Positions 22,220 through 30,574 of a stretch of 30,675 nt of DNA are shown in pieces. The stretch lies in the NCBI RefSeq assembly GCF_949282365.1, contig NZ_CASDOY010000045.1, forward strand, positions 1 through 30,675, in the 5' to 3' direction. Below the pieces are notes generated by a model. That model had not been told where the DNA came from. It ran no database searches and saw nothing but the letters and a program-made list of their open reading frames with translations. Within the stretch, counting starts at the first letter, position 1; the number at the start of each line of letters is the position of its first letter. The position numbers were made by a program, and so were the translations under genes. This DNA comes from an uncultured Desulfovibrio sp. Its GTDB lineage: Bacteria; Desulfobacterota; Desulfovibrionia; Desulfovibrionales; Desulfovibrionaceae.

Positions 22220-23929
22220 CTAGATCTTGCCGCCGGTCTTGAGTACGGCCTGCATGCCGCCGGAGGCATTGACCACATCGGTGATGCCGTTGCGGGCCAG
22301 GATCAGCACGCTGTCATAGGCGCGCAGGCCGGTATTGCAGATCAGGGCCACGGGGCGGTCCCTGGGCACTTCATCGACGCGGCCGGGCAGCTCTTCCAGC
22401 GAGATGGAGTGCCATTCGGGATGCACGGCCTGCACGGCCTGACCGGCCTTGGCGGGACGGGCGTCGATGAAGAAGACATTGTTCTCGGCGCGCTTGTTCC
22501 ACAGGTCCAGGAACTCCTCGGCGGTGACGGGCTTCACCCGGCCGGCCAGCACGTTGTCGGCCACGTTGCCCACCACGTTGACCACGTCCATGGCCGAGGC
22601 GAAGGGCGGCGCGTAGGAGATCTCCAGGTTGGAGATGTCGTCCACGGTGGGCGCGGCGTACTGCAGCACGGCGGCCACGGCGTCCACGCGGGCCTTGAGG
22701 GCGTCACCGGCGGTGCAGGCGCCCTGGATGCCCAGCACGCGGCGGTTGCTCCGGTCAAACACCAGTTCCAGGCTCATCATGTTCTTTTCAGGATAGAAGT
22801 GGGCGCGGTCCAGCTGTTCCACGGCCACGGAGAGGGCGTCATAGCCTTCCCGGCGGGCGCGCTCCACGGTCAGGCCCGCGCCGCAGAAGGACATGTCGAA
22901 CAGCTTGACGGCCCAGGTGCCCACGAAGCCGGGGAAGATGGCCTCGCCGCCGGCCAGGTTGGTGCCGATGACGCGGCCCTGGCGGTTGGCCATACTGCCC
23001 AGGGGCAGATAGCCCGGCTTGCCGGTGATGAGGTTCCTGATGGCCACGCAGTCGCCGCCGGCGTAGATGTCGGGATCGCTGGTCTGCATCTTTTCATTGA
23101 CCACGATGGCGCCGAAGGGGGCCACTTCCAGACCGGCGTTCCTGGCCAGCTGGCCGTTGGGCAGGAAACCGGCGGCAAAGATCACCAGCTGGGCGGGCAG
23201 CTCGCGCTTGTCGGTGACGACCGTGCAGACAGCGCCGTCCTTGCCTTCCAGCCTGACCACCTTTTCGGAGGTATAGACGGACAGGCCGTGGGCCTCGCAG
23301 TCGTGGGCGGCCATCTTGCCCATATTGTGGGAGAGCACGCCGGGCAGCATCTGGTCCATCATCTCCACCACGCTGACCTTGACGCCCCACATGTCGGCCA
23401 GGGCCACGGCCGCTTCCAGACCGATGAAGCCGCCGCCCACGATGACGGCCTCGTTGACCTGGCCGTGTTCGCAGGCCTTGCGGATGGCGTCGGCGGCTTC
23501 CAGACGGGTGAGGGTCAGGACGTTCTTGAGGTCATGGCCTTCCACCGGAGGCAGGCGCGGCGTGGCGCCGGTGGCCAGCACCAGCTTGTCGTAGGGCAGC
23601 TTCTCTTCCTGGCCGGTGACCACGTTGCGCACCAGCAGGGTCCTGGCCGCGCGGTCGATGGCCAGGGCGCGGGTCTGGTTGCGCACGGTGATGCCCTTCA
23701 TGGTACGGAAGAATTCGGGATCGCGCACGGTATGGTAGGGCGTGGCGCGCAGGTCGTCGAGGTTGTTGACCTCGCCGGACACATAATAGGGGATGCCGCA
23801 GCCGCCGTAGGAGATGAAGAGGTTTTCATCCACCAGGGTGATCTCGGCGTCGGGCATCAGACGTTTGCAGCGGCAGGCCGCCTTGGGGCCCAGGGCCACG
23901 CCGCCGATAACCAGGATCTTCTGTGCCAT
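22220..23929 (-). CDS. CoA-disulfide / persulfide reductase with C-terminal rhodanese domain
   Basis: A 569-residue flavoprotein. The N-terminal FAD site reads LVIGGVALGPKAACR, and SYGGCGIPYYVSG carries Cys44, equivalent to the single redox cysteine of CoA-disulfide reductases. An NAD(P)H-binding VIVGGGFIGLEAAVAL lies near residue 160, and IYAGGDCVA near 300 closes the FAD fold. From about 465 a rhodanese domain follows, with CNTGLRAYD placing the sulfur-carrying Cys531. Known fusions of this kind (Bacillus CoADR-RHD, Shewanella Npsr) reduce CoA disulfide or per/polysulfides. In a sulfidogenic anaerobe, persulfide or polysulfide reduction is plausible but inferred. The ATG at 23929 has AAGGAGAG upstream. 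It lies upstream of PFOR but ends in its own terminator. Confidence 0.93.
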   Translation of the reverse strand: MAQKILVIGGVALGPKAACRCKRLMPDAEITLVDENLFISYGGCGIPYYVSGEVNNLDDLRATPYHTVRDPEFFRTMKGITVRNQTRALAIDRAARTLLVRNVVTGQEEKLPYDKLVLATGATPRLPPVEGHDLKNVLTLTRLEAADAIRKACEHGQVNEAVIVGGGFIGLEAAVALADMWGVKVSVVEMMDQMLPGVLSHNMGKMAAHDCEAHGLSVYTSEKVVRLEGKDGAVCTVVTDKRELPAQLVIFAAGFLPNGQLARNAGLEVAPFGAIVVNEKMQTSDPDIYAGGDCVAIRNLITGKPGYLPLGSMANRQGRVIGTNLAGGEAIFPGFVGTWAVKLFDMSFCGAGLTVERARREGYDALSVAVEQLDRAHFYPEKNMMSLELVFDRSNRRVLGIQGACTAGDALKARVDAVAAVLQYAAPTVDDISNLEISYAPPFASAMDVVNVVGNVADNVLAGRVKPVTAEEFLDLWNKRAENNVFFIDARPAKAGQAVQAVHPEWHSISLEELPGRVDEVPRDRPVALICNTGLRAYDSVLILARNGITDVVNASGGMQAVLKTGGKI

Positions 23930-24249
23930 GATGCACTCTCCTTGTAGAGACGTTAGCGTGTGAAAGGGACGGACGCCGCGCAGCGTGCGCCGTCCGCGGG
24001 CAAAGGGGCCGCGTCCCGGCGCGGGATGCGGGCGTCGCGGGACACGGGTCCGCAGGCACCCGGACCGCGGGACGCCCAAAGCACGGGACCTGCGGGCCCC
24101 GGCCGGATGCCGCGCATGGCGGATATCGCCGCCGGAGAGGCCCCGGACGGCCGGGGCGCCCATACGGGCCGCGGGCCGCTGCGACGGTCCGGGAACAGCC
24201 GGCGGACAGGCGCGACCGCCCCTGCTGTCCCCTGCCGGCGGGGGCGGGA
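23930..24249. other. Gap between selB and the CoA-disulfide reductase gene
   Basis: 320 GC-rich bases without a convincing gene. A hairpin at 23970-23996 (CGGACG with CGTCCG, plus an inner five-pair stem) lies 41 bases before the reductase start and would fall in its leader. No clear promoter was found. Confidence 0.35.
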
Positions 24250-26193
24250 CTAGCGGCCCCGGTACTGCCGGGTGTCGCCCACCCGGACGGTGATCTTTTC
24301 CCTGTCCATGAATTCCAGCAGGGCGATGAGATATTTGCGCGAAAGGCCCAGGATCTCCTTGAGCCCGGCCACGTCCAGATCGTCGTGGCTGGTGAACCAC
24401 TGGCGCACCTTGTCCAGGATCGCGTCCAGGGCCTCGCTGCCGTAGTAGAGGCCGTCCCTGACGCGCACCAGCTTTTTCTGCTCGCAGAGCAGGCGCAGCA
24501 CGGGCGCGGCCTCCTTGTTGCTCACGCCCAGTTCCTCCAGCACGTCCTTGAGGTTGGGCGGGGTCAGCCCGGCCGAGACGTGGGCTTCCAGCAGCTTGCG
24601 GCTCAGGCCCTCCTGATCGGACGCCAGGGTCACTTTGTGGCTGGCCAGACGCAGGCCGTCGCCTTCGGCCACCAGCAGGTCCTTCTTCTGGGCCGCTTCC
24701 AGCACGCGGGCCACCAGACGCGGGGGCAACTTGTCGCCCCAGCCGGCGCACAGGGCCCCGCTGGGCAGGGCGGGCTTGAGCGGGTTCTTGGCGTGCAGGG
24801 CGGCGGCCCGGGCCAGGCAGGCGCGGATCAGGGCCTCGAAATGCAGGCCGGCGATCCAGAGGCGGCTTTCCTTGTGCCAGCAGATGGCCTCGCCCTGGGA
24901 GGAAAGCTGCAGCAGCTGCTTTTGCAGGGCGGGGCCGCTCTGGCCGGTGAGGACCTGCAACTGGCTGTGGCTGGCGCCCGCGTTGCCGCTCAGGTGCAGG
25001 GCGGCCCGGGTCAGGTCGAGGGCCGTGTGCGCGGCGATGTATTCCGGGGACGCCAGCTGGGGCAGGCGGGCCAGCAGGTCCAGCTTGCTGGAGAATTCCG
25101 GGTCCTTGCGGCGCAGCAGCGGCGGCAGGGGGCTGACGATGGTGCCGCCGGCCACCGTGCGCAGCGGCGAATAGGCGCGCAGCACGCAGTGATCGCCGAA
25201 GATGCCCACCATGTCGCAGGAAAAGCGCACTTCGGCCAGGCAGGTGTCGCCGGGCGCCAGACGGTCGCGGTCGAAAAAGACCACCCGGGCCGCGCATTCC
25301 TGCGTGGCATGATGGAAGTGGACCTCGGTGCGCTGGCGCAGGGGACGCGGCGCGGACTTGAGGCACTGCAGGCGCACCAGCCAGCGGCGGGACGGGAACA
25401 GGGTGCCGGGGCGGCAGAGGGTGTTGCCCCGGTGGATGTCCGTCACTTCCAGTCCCTGGACGTTGACGGCGCAGCGCTCACCGGCGCGCACCAGCTCCAC
25501 GCTGCTGCCGTGGCGCTGCAGGCCGCGGGCGCGGGTGGGCAGGGCGTCGGGCATGAAGCAGAGCTCGTCCCCTTCGCTGACCGCGCCGGAGATGACCGTG
25601 CCCGTGATGACCGTGCCGTGCCCCTTCATGGTGAACACGCGGTCCGCGGGCAGGCGGAAGATATCGGAACCGTGACGGGGCGGCAGGCTGGCGGCGCAGG
25701 TCAGGATGTGCTCGCGCAGGGCCGGGATGCCCTGCCCCGTGCTGGACGAGACCGGGAAGATGGGCGCGCCTTCCAGAAAGGTGCCCTGCAGGAAGGTCCT
25801 GATGTCGTCCTGGACCAGTTCCAGCCAGTCGGCGTCCACCATGTCCACCTTGGTCAGGGCCACGAAGCCGTGACGGATGCCCAGCAGGGAGCAGATCTCC
25901 AGATGCTCGCGGGTCTGGGGCATGACGCCTTCGTCGGCGGCGATGACCAGCATGACGAAGTCCACACCGGCGGCGCCGGCCACCATGTTCTTCACAAAGC
26001 GCTCGTGCCCGGGCACGTCCACGATGCCCAGGCGTTCGCCGCCCGGCATGGAGACCCAGGCGAAGCCCAGTTCGATGGTGATGCCGCGCCGCTTCTCTTC
26101 TTCCAGCCGGTCGCAGTCGATGCCCGTCAGGGCGCGGACCAGAGATGTCTTGCCGTGGTCGATGTGACCGGCGGTACCCAGGATCAGTGCCAT
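24250..26193 (-). CDS. selB: Selenocysteine-specific translation elongation factor
   Basis: A 647-residue GTPase that brings selenocysteyl-tRNA to UGA codons marked by a SECIS hairpin. The G-domain is at the N-terminus: AGHIDHGKTSLVRALTG (G1), EEEKRRGITIELGFAWV (G2), DVPGHERFVKN (G3) and TKVDMVD (G4). EF-Tu-like domains II and III follow, with FTMKGHGTVITGTVISGAV. The last 250 residues form winged-helix repeats that bind SECIS RNA, ending in LKEILGLSRKYLIALLEFMD and the D-x-R-x-YR-type end. Length is typical. The ATG at 26193 has a GGGGG-containing site upstream. No selA, selC or selenoprotein is in view, so the partner genes must be elsewhere. Confidence 0.97.
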   Translation of the reverse strand: MALILGTAGHIDHGKTSLVRALTGIDCDRLEEEKRRGITIELGFAWVSMPGGERLGIVDVPGHERFVKNMVAGAAGVDFVMLVIAADEGVMPQTREHLEICSLLGIRHGFVALTKVDMVDADWLELVQDDIRTFLQGTFLEGAPIFPVSSSTGQGIPALREHILTCAASLPPRHGSDIFRLPADRVFTMKGHGTVITGTVISGAVSEGDELCFMPDALPTRARGLQRHGSSVELVRAGERCAVNVQGLEVTDIHRGNTLCRPGTLFPSRRWLVRLQCLKSAPRPLRQRTEVHFHHATQECAARVVFFDRDRLAPGDTCLAEVRFSCDMVGIFGDHCVLRAYSPLRTVAGGTIVSPLPPLLRRKDPEFSSKLDLLARLPQLASPEYIAAHTALDLTRAALHLSGNAGASHSQLQVLTGQSGPALQKQLLQLSSQGEAICWHKESRLWIAGLHFEALIRACLARAAALHAKNPLKPALPSGALCAGWGDKLPPRLVARVLEAAQKKDLLVAEGDGLRLASHKVTLASDQEGLSRKLLEAHVSAGLTPPNLKDVLEELGVSNKEAAPVLRLLCEQKKLVRVRDGLYYGSEALDAILDKVRQWFTSHDDLDVAGLKEILGLSRKYLIALLEFMDREKITVRVGDTRQYRGR

Positions 26194-26285
26194 TCTACCC
26201 CCAGAAAAAACACGGGCGCCCCTTGAGGCATGCCGTGCGGCGGCCCCGGGAAGCGGGAGCTGCCCCGTGTGCGGAACTGGTTTTC

Positions 26286-26314
26286 AGTGTACGCCAGAGA
26301 GCGGGCCTTTGCAA
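26286..26314 (-). promoter_or_regulatory. Promoter of selB
   Basis: TTGCAA (26314-26309) and TACACT (26291-26286) on the minus strand, 17 bases apart. The -10 lies 92 bases before the selB start. Confidence 0.72.
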
Positions 26315-26611
26315 ACAGCCGCGCCGGACAGGGAAGGACTTTGGCGGCAGACGGGCTGCAGGGTGAAAAAAGGCACGATCCGGGCAAAATCCTGCAGGAT
26401 GTCCCCTATCCTGCCGCGATCGTTACAGAGTTTGCCGCAGCGCGGGCGCGCATGCCCTGACGTCGGGCGGCCAGGCAGCCACGCGGGAAAGGCCCCGTCG
26501 CGGCGTCTGCCGGGAGCGGGGCCGGAAAGCCGCGTCCGCCAAGGGCTCGCGACGGCCGGTGCGACACGGGGTTTTTCCCCGCCGCAGTGCTCCCGGAAGA
26601 AAGCCTTTTTT
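26315..26611. other. Intergenic stretch between ispH and selB
   Basis: No gene seen. A 7-bp hairpin, GCAGGAT (26394-26400) with ATCCTGC (26408-26414), precedes a short T-run on the minus strand and might weakly end ispH transcription about 200 bases after its stop. Confidence 0.35.
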
Positions 26612-27487
26612 TCACGATGCGGCGGGCTGCCGCTCCCCGTCCCGCAGGCCTTCCAGCCAGGCCTGGGTGGCGTCGATGAGCGTGCGCGGCGTGGACGCGC
26701 CGGCCGTGAGGCCCACGCGGGTCTTGTGCGCGAAGTCTTCGGCCCGCAACTCCCCGGCCTGTTCTATATGATAGGTGGCGATGCCGCTCTGGGCCGCCAG
26801 GTCGGCCAGACGGCGGGTATTGCCGCTCTGGCGGCCACCCACCACCACCATGGCTTCCACCCGGGCGGCGATGCTGCGGGCTTCCTCCTGACGTTCGCGG
26901 GTGGCGTCGCAGATGGTGGCCAGCACCTCGAGCCGGGGCAGGCGCTCGCGCAGCTCCTGTTCCAGCTGCTCGAAGACGGAGCGGTCCTGCGTGGTCTGGG
27001 AGGCCAGCACATAGGCCCGCTGCGGGTCAGCGGCCAGTGCTGCCAGCTCGTCGCGGCTGCCGAAAACATGGGCCGGGCCGTGGGCATAGGAGACCAGACC
27101 GCGCACTTCGGGATGGTCGGCCTCCCCGAAGAGCAGCAGCTCCGCCCCGCCCCGCGTGGCCCGCTCGATGGCCAGCTGGGCCCGCTTGACCTTGGGGCAG
27201 GTGGCGTCCACCACCTCCGCGCCGGTGGTGCGCACGGCTTCTTCCACCTGACGGGTGATGCCGTGGGCGCGGATGAGGACCCGGTCGTCGGCGTGGAGCT
27301 GGGAGGGCTCCTGGGCGCAGAAGACCCCCCGGGCCTCATAATCGGCCAGTACCTGGGGATTGTGGATGATGGGCCCCAGGGTGCAGATGCGGCCCGCGCA
27401 GGGCTGCTCCAGGGCGGTGTCCAGTTTTTGCAGGGCCAGGCCGACCCCCATGCAGAAACCGGCGGTCTTGGCGCGGATGACGTCCAT
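26612..27487 (-). CDS. ispH: 4-hydroxy-3-methylbut-2-enyl diphosphate reductase
   Basis: A 291-residue iron-sulfur enzyme (IspH/LytB), the last step of the MEP isoprenoid pathway, reducing HMBPP to IPP and DMAPP. The three cluster cysteines are visible: AGFCMGV (C12), DATCPKVKRAQ (about C96) and ICDATRERQEEA (about C190). LGPIIHNPQVL and IRAHGI supply the substrate histidines, and VVVGGRQSGNTRRLADLA and LTAGASTPRTLID, with the E-x-T/S-N and GAS-T-P patterns, bind the diphosphate. The ATG at 27487 has GAGAGG upstream and its own promoter. It needs reduced ferredoxin or flavodoxin, which PFOR can supply. The extra end LRDGERQPAAS is short and harmless. Confidence 0.97.
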   Translation of the reverse strand: MDVIRAKTAGFCMGVGLALQKLDTALEQPCAGRICTLGPIIHNPQVLADYEARGVFCAQEPSQLHADDRVLIRAHGITRQVEEAVRTTGAEVVDATCPKVKRAQLAIERATRGGAELLLFGEADHPEVRGLVSYAHGPAHVFGSRDELAALAADPQRAYVLASQTTQDRSVFEQLEQELRERLPRLEVLATICDATRERQEEARSIAARVEAMVVVGGRQSGNTRRLADLAAQSGIATYHIEQAGELRAEDFAHKTRVGLTAGASTPRTLIDATQAWLEGLRDGERQPAAS

Positions 27488-27518
27488 AGTCCTCTCCCGG
27501 GAAAAGATGGTTTGCGGC

Positions 27519-27547
27519 AGTGTTCCGCGAGAGCGGGGCGCTGTCAA
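27519..27547 (-). promoter_or_regulatory. Promoter of ispH
   Basis: TTGACA (27547-27542), a perfect -35, and AACACT (27524-27519) on the minus strand, 17 bases apart, 31 bases before the start codon. Confidence 0.75.
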
Positions 27548-27672
27548 GGGGGAGGAGGGCGGACGCCGGCGCTTTGCCGGGAGAGCGCCCGGATGGGCGG
27601 CCTTCTGCCTTCTTTTCGGGCGTCCCGTGCGGAGCATGGGACGCCGTGGGCGGATGTTGGGGGTGGGGGAGT

Positions 27673-27724
27673 TTGAGGGGGAGGGGCCCTTTTTGCCGGC
27701 GGCAAAAGGGCCTCTCCCCCTCAA
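27673..27724 (-). repeat. Long near-perfect inverted repeat after the dus gene
   Basis: The arms 27673-27697 and 27701-27724 pair over about 24 bases with one G-U-type mismatch and one bulged T, around a 3-base loop. On the minus strand it begins 16 bases after the dus stop. It shares the design of 7811-7861: a G-rich arm, a CCC-TTT core and a C-rich tail. It may act as a terminator, without a clean T tract. Confidence 0.82.
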
Positions 27725-27740
27725 CGGCGCCCATGCCGGC

Positions 27741-28739
27741 CTATCCCGGCAAGAAGCGGTCCATCAGTTCGTACAGGCCTTCCCAGGAGGTACAGCGGCA
27801 GAGTTCGAGGCGCAGGGCCTTGACGCCGGGCAGGCTGCGCACATAGCGGGGCACCACGCTGCGCATCTTCCAGAGGGCGGCGCGGCCGGGGCAGAGTTCC
27901 CGGGCCAGTCCCATATGGCGCAGGACCATGGCCCGCAGGGCGGCCGGTGTGGGCGGCTGGGGATCTTCGCCCCGGCAGAGGCGGAGATGGTCGGCGAAGA
28001 TGGCGGGACCATGCATGGCCCCGCGGGCGTACATGACCGTATCCACGCCGGTCTGGTCCAGCACGCGCAGGCCGTCCCGGGCGCTGAACAGGTCGCCGCT
28101 GGCGATGAGGGGGATGTCCAGCAGGCTTTTGAGTTCGGCCAGCACCGCGTGGTCGGCCTCGCCGCCGAAGCCCTGCCGGGCCGTGCGCGGGTGCAGGGTG
28201 ATCCAGCCCGCGCCCAGGTCCTGCAGGCGCAGGGCCAGGTCGCGCCAGACGTGCCGCCGGCTGTCCAGGCCCAGACGGATCTTGAAGCCCACCCGGCCGG
28301 GACCGGCGGCCCGGAGCATGGCGCGGGCCACCTCCAGGGCGTTGGGCACGTCGCCCAGCATGGCGGCCCCGGCGCCCTGCTTGAGGACCTTGGCCACCGA
28401 GCAGCCCATATTGAGGTCGAACCAGCCGTAGCCCGCATCGCGCAGCAGCTCCACGGCGCGTTGCAGGAAGGATGCCTCGGCCCCGAAGAGCTGCACCACC
28501 AGCGGCTGGTCTTCGGGCAGGCTCTGCAGGAGCTCGCCGGTGCCGGGGCTGCGGTAGACCAGGCCCTTGGCGCTGACCATCTCGGTCACGCAGACCGCCG
28601 CGCCGTAGCCGCGGCAGAGCAGGCGGAAGGGCAGGTCGCTGTAGCCGGCCAGGGGCGCCAGCCAGGGGTGCTCCCGGTCGAAGGGCAGGCTGGCGGGATC
28701 GGCCGGGGATGCCGGCAGGAAGAAGGCTTTGTGCATCAT
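27741..28739 (-). CDS. tRNA-dihydrouridine synthase (DusB-like)
   Basis: A 332-residue FMN enzyme of the Dus family, reducing specific uridines in tRNA D-loops with NADPH. The TIM-barrel begins LAPLAGYSDLPFRLLCRGYG, then TEMVSAKGL. QLFGAEASFLQRAVELL is followed by WFDLNMGCSVAKVLKQGAGA, where C113 is the catalytic acid; the usual NMGCP is NMGCS here. KIRLGLD, LHPRTARQGFGGEADH, IASGDLFSARDG and VMYARGAMHGPAIF bind FMN and phosphate. A helical C-terminal domain for tRNA follows. Which uridine it modifies is not certain. Start choice: ATGATG at 28739/28736; 28739 gives better spacing to GGAG and overlaps the SulP stop, so the two are coupled. Confidence 0.93.
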   Translation of the reverse strand: MMHKAFFLPASPADPASLPFDREHPWLAPLAGYSDLPFRLLCRGYGAAVCVTEMVSAKGLVYRSPGTGELLQSLPEDQPLVVQLFGAEASFLQRAVELLRDAGYGWFDLNMGCSVAKVLKQGAGAAMLGDVPNALEVARAMLRAAGPGRVGFKIRLGLDSRRHVWRDLALRLQDLGAGWITLHPRTARQGFGGEADHAVLAELKSLLDIPLIASGDLFSARDGLRVLDQTGVDTVMYARGAMHGPAIFADHLRLCRGEDPQPPTPAALRAMVLRHMGLARELCPGRAALWKMRSVVPRYVRSLPGVKALRLELCRCTSWEGLYELMDRFLPG

Positions 28740-30574
28740 CGCGGCTCCGTATGGCGGGGCGCGGGGGCGCCGGCCTGCCTCTGTTGCAGGCGCTGCTGCG
28801 CCGGCTGCTCCACGCTGCGGGGGCTGTCCGGCGGCGTGCAGGCGCAGGGCTGTCGGGGGCAGGATTCCTCGGGGCAGCCGGTATGGCAGCGGATGGCCCG
28901 GCCCAGGATGTCCACGCCGATGCGCAGGCCGTCGGCCAGGGTATCGGCCACGAAGCCGTCACTCAGGCAGTCGATGACGCCGGTGCGGCCGAGGATGTCG
29001 CGCACGTTGCGGCTGCCCAGCACCAGGACCACTGGCACGCTGCGGGCGTAGCAGCGTTCAAGGAACTGTTCCAGGGCGTGGGCGCCGGAGGCGTCCAGCC
29101 AGAAGACGCGGGTCAGGTGCAGGACGATGAGCCGGGGCGGGGCGTCGTCCTCCTCATAGAGCTGGCGTTCCAGTTCGTGGATGGCCCCGAAGAAGAGCGT
29201 GCCTTCGATGACATAGACCACCAGCCCTTCCGGCATCTGCGCCGGGGCGTAGCGCATGAGCGGGTCCGTGGCGCGCAGGCGGCGCACCCGGGGATGGGCG
29301 GCCTTATAGATGAAGAGGGTCAGGGAGAGCAGCACGCCGATGAACACGGCCCGTTCCAGATCCAGGAGCAGGGCGGCGGCGAAGGTGATGAGCAGGACCC
29401 AGCGGTCCACGCGCGTGGCGCGCAGGCAAAGGCGGATGGCCGGGATGTCGATCATGTTCACCGAGATGAGCAGCAGCACGGCGGCCAGGGCGGGCATGGG
29501 CAGCCAGCTGACCAGGGGCGCCATGACGAAGAGCATGGGCAGGGCCAGGAGGCCGGAAAAGACGGTGCCCATGCGGGTGCGGCCGCCGCTGGTGACCACC
29601 AGGGCGCTGCGGGTGAAGGAGCCGCAGCCGGGGATGCCGGAGGTGAGGCCCGCGGCCATGTTGCCGAGCCCCTGGCCAATGAGTTCTTGGCTGCCGTCGA
29701 AGCGGTCGCCGCGGATGCCCGCCAGCTGCTTGCCGATGGCCAGGGATTCCACGGCGCCCAGCAGGGCGATGGCCAGGGCGGGCATGAAGAGGTCGCGGAT
29801 GGAGGCCATGTCGAAGGCCGGGGGCAGGGACAGGGGCGGCACCACGCTGGGGATGGCCCCCACCAGGCGCACGCCCTGTTCGTGCAGGCCCAGCAGGGCC
29901 GAGACGGCGGAGATGATGACCAGGGCCGCCAGCGTGGCCGGGAAGCGGCGCGAGATGCGTTTGAAGAGCAGGATCAGGAGGATGGTGCCCCCGGAGACCA
30001 GCAGGCACCAGACATCGGTCTGCTCGAGGCTGTGGAGCACATGGTCCATCTGGGGGAAGAAGCCCTGCGCCTTGTCGGCGGGCAGGCCGAGGGCGGTCTT
30101 GAGCTGGCCCGAGGCGATGAGCAGGGCCGCCCCGGCGGAGAAGCCCACCATGACCGAGTGGGAGATGAAGTTGGCCAGCTCGCCCAGGCGGGCGAGGCCC
30201 ATGGCCACCTGGATGAGGCCGCAGAGCAGGGCGATGCCGAAGATGTAGGGCATGCGGGCCTCTTCGGGCAGGCTGGCGATGGTGACGCCGCCGATGCTGA
30301 CCGTGCTGACGGTGGTGAAGAGCACCATGGAGATGGCGTTGGTGGGGCCGGCGGCCAGATAGCGGGCCGAGCCCCAGAGGGCGGCCACGATGACCGGCAG
30401 CATGCAGGCATAGATGCCGTATTGCGGATGCACGCCGGCGATGAGGGCATAGGCCATGGCCTGGGGGACGGCCATGGGCGTGACGGTGAGCGCGGCCACG
30501 GCGTCGGCGCGGAAGTCGCGCAGGCTGTAGCGGCGCAATTCGCTCAGGAAGGGGAAGATGCGGGCGGCGTTCAT
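28736..30574 (-). CDS. SulP family anion transporter with STAS domain
   Basis: A 612-residue inner-membrane transporter. The N-terminal RDFRADAVAALTVTPMAVPQ and AMAYALIAGVHPQYGIYACM, then AAGPTNAISMVL, match the SulP signature. GIPGCGSFTRSALVVTSGGR (about residues 312-331) is the conserved stretch around the second half-helices. Hydrophobic helices run to about residue 425, and a cytoplasmic STAS domain follows (about 440-555, with RVFWLDASGAHALEQFL). SulP proteins carry sulfate, bicarbonate or dicarboxylates; sulfate uptake is attractive but unproven. The last 55 residues are an unusual tail with five cysteines (563, 567, 572, 577, 579), then Q- and P-rich sequence. The ATG has GGGAG upstream. 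Its stop overlaps the dus start. Confidence 0.95.
   Translation of the reverse strand: MNAARIFPFLSELRRYSLRDFRADAVAALTVTPMAVPQAMAYALIAGVHPQYGIYACMLPVIVAALWGSARYLAAGPTNAISMVLFTTVSTVSIGGVTIASLPEEARMPYIFGIALLCGLIQVAMGLARLGELANFISHSVMVGFSAGAALLIASGQLKTALGLPADKAQGFFPQMDHVLHSLEQTDVWCLLVSGGTILLILLFKRISRRFPATLAALVIISAVSALLGLHEQGVRLVGAIPSVVPPLSLPPAFDMASIRDLFMPALAIALLGAVESLAIGKQLAGIRGDRFDGSQELIGQGLGNMAAGLTSGIPGCGSFTRSALVVTSGGRTRMGTVFSGLLALPMLFVMAPLVSWLPMPALAAVLLLISVNMIDIPAIRLCLRATRVDRWVLLITFAAALLLDLERAVFIGVLLSLTLFIYKAAHPRVRRLRATDPLMRYAPAQMPEGLVVYVIEGTLFFGAIHELERQLYEEDDAPPRLIVLHLTRVFWLDASGAHALEQFLERCYARSVPVVLVLGSRNVRDILGRTGVIDCLSDGFVADTLADGLRIGVDILGRAIRCHTGCPEESCPRQPCACTPPDSPRSVEQPAQQRLQQRQAGAPAPRHTEPR

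Noticed and set aside
17930..23947. A 2005-codon open frame on the plus strand, antisense to PFOR, pta's upstream region and the CoA-disulfide reductase
   Set aside because: It is a mirror of strongly biased codon use on the minus strand. Its translation is rich in G, H, V and A repeats with no domain, while the opposite strand holds full-length, motif-complete enzymes.
24250..25366. Extension of the CoA-disulfide reductase frame upstream to give a 1048-residue fusion
   Set aside because: The extra N-terminus is a shifted reading of selB and the GC-rich gap. The ribosome site and FAD motif place the true start at 23929.
24385..26226. A 613-codon plus-strand frame opposite selB
   Set aside because: Antisense shadow without domains; SelB motifs are complete on the minus strand.
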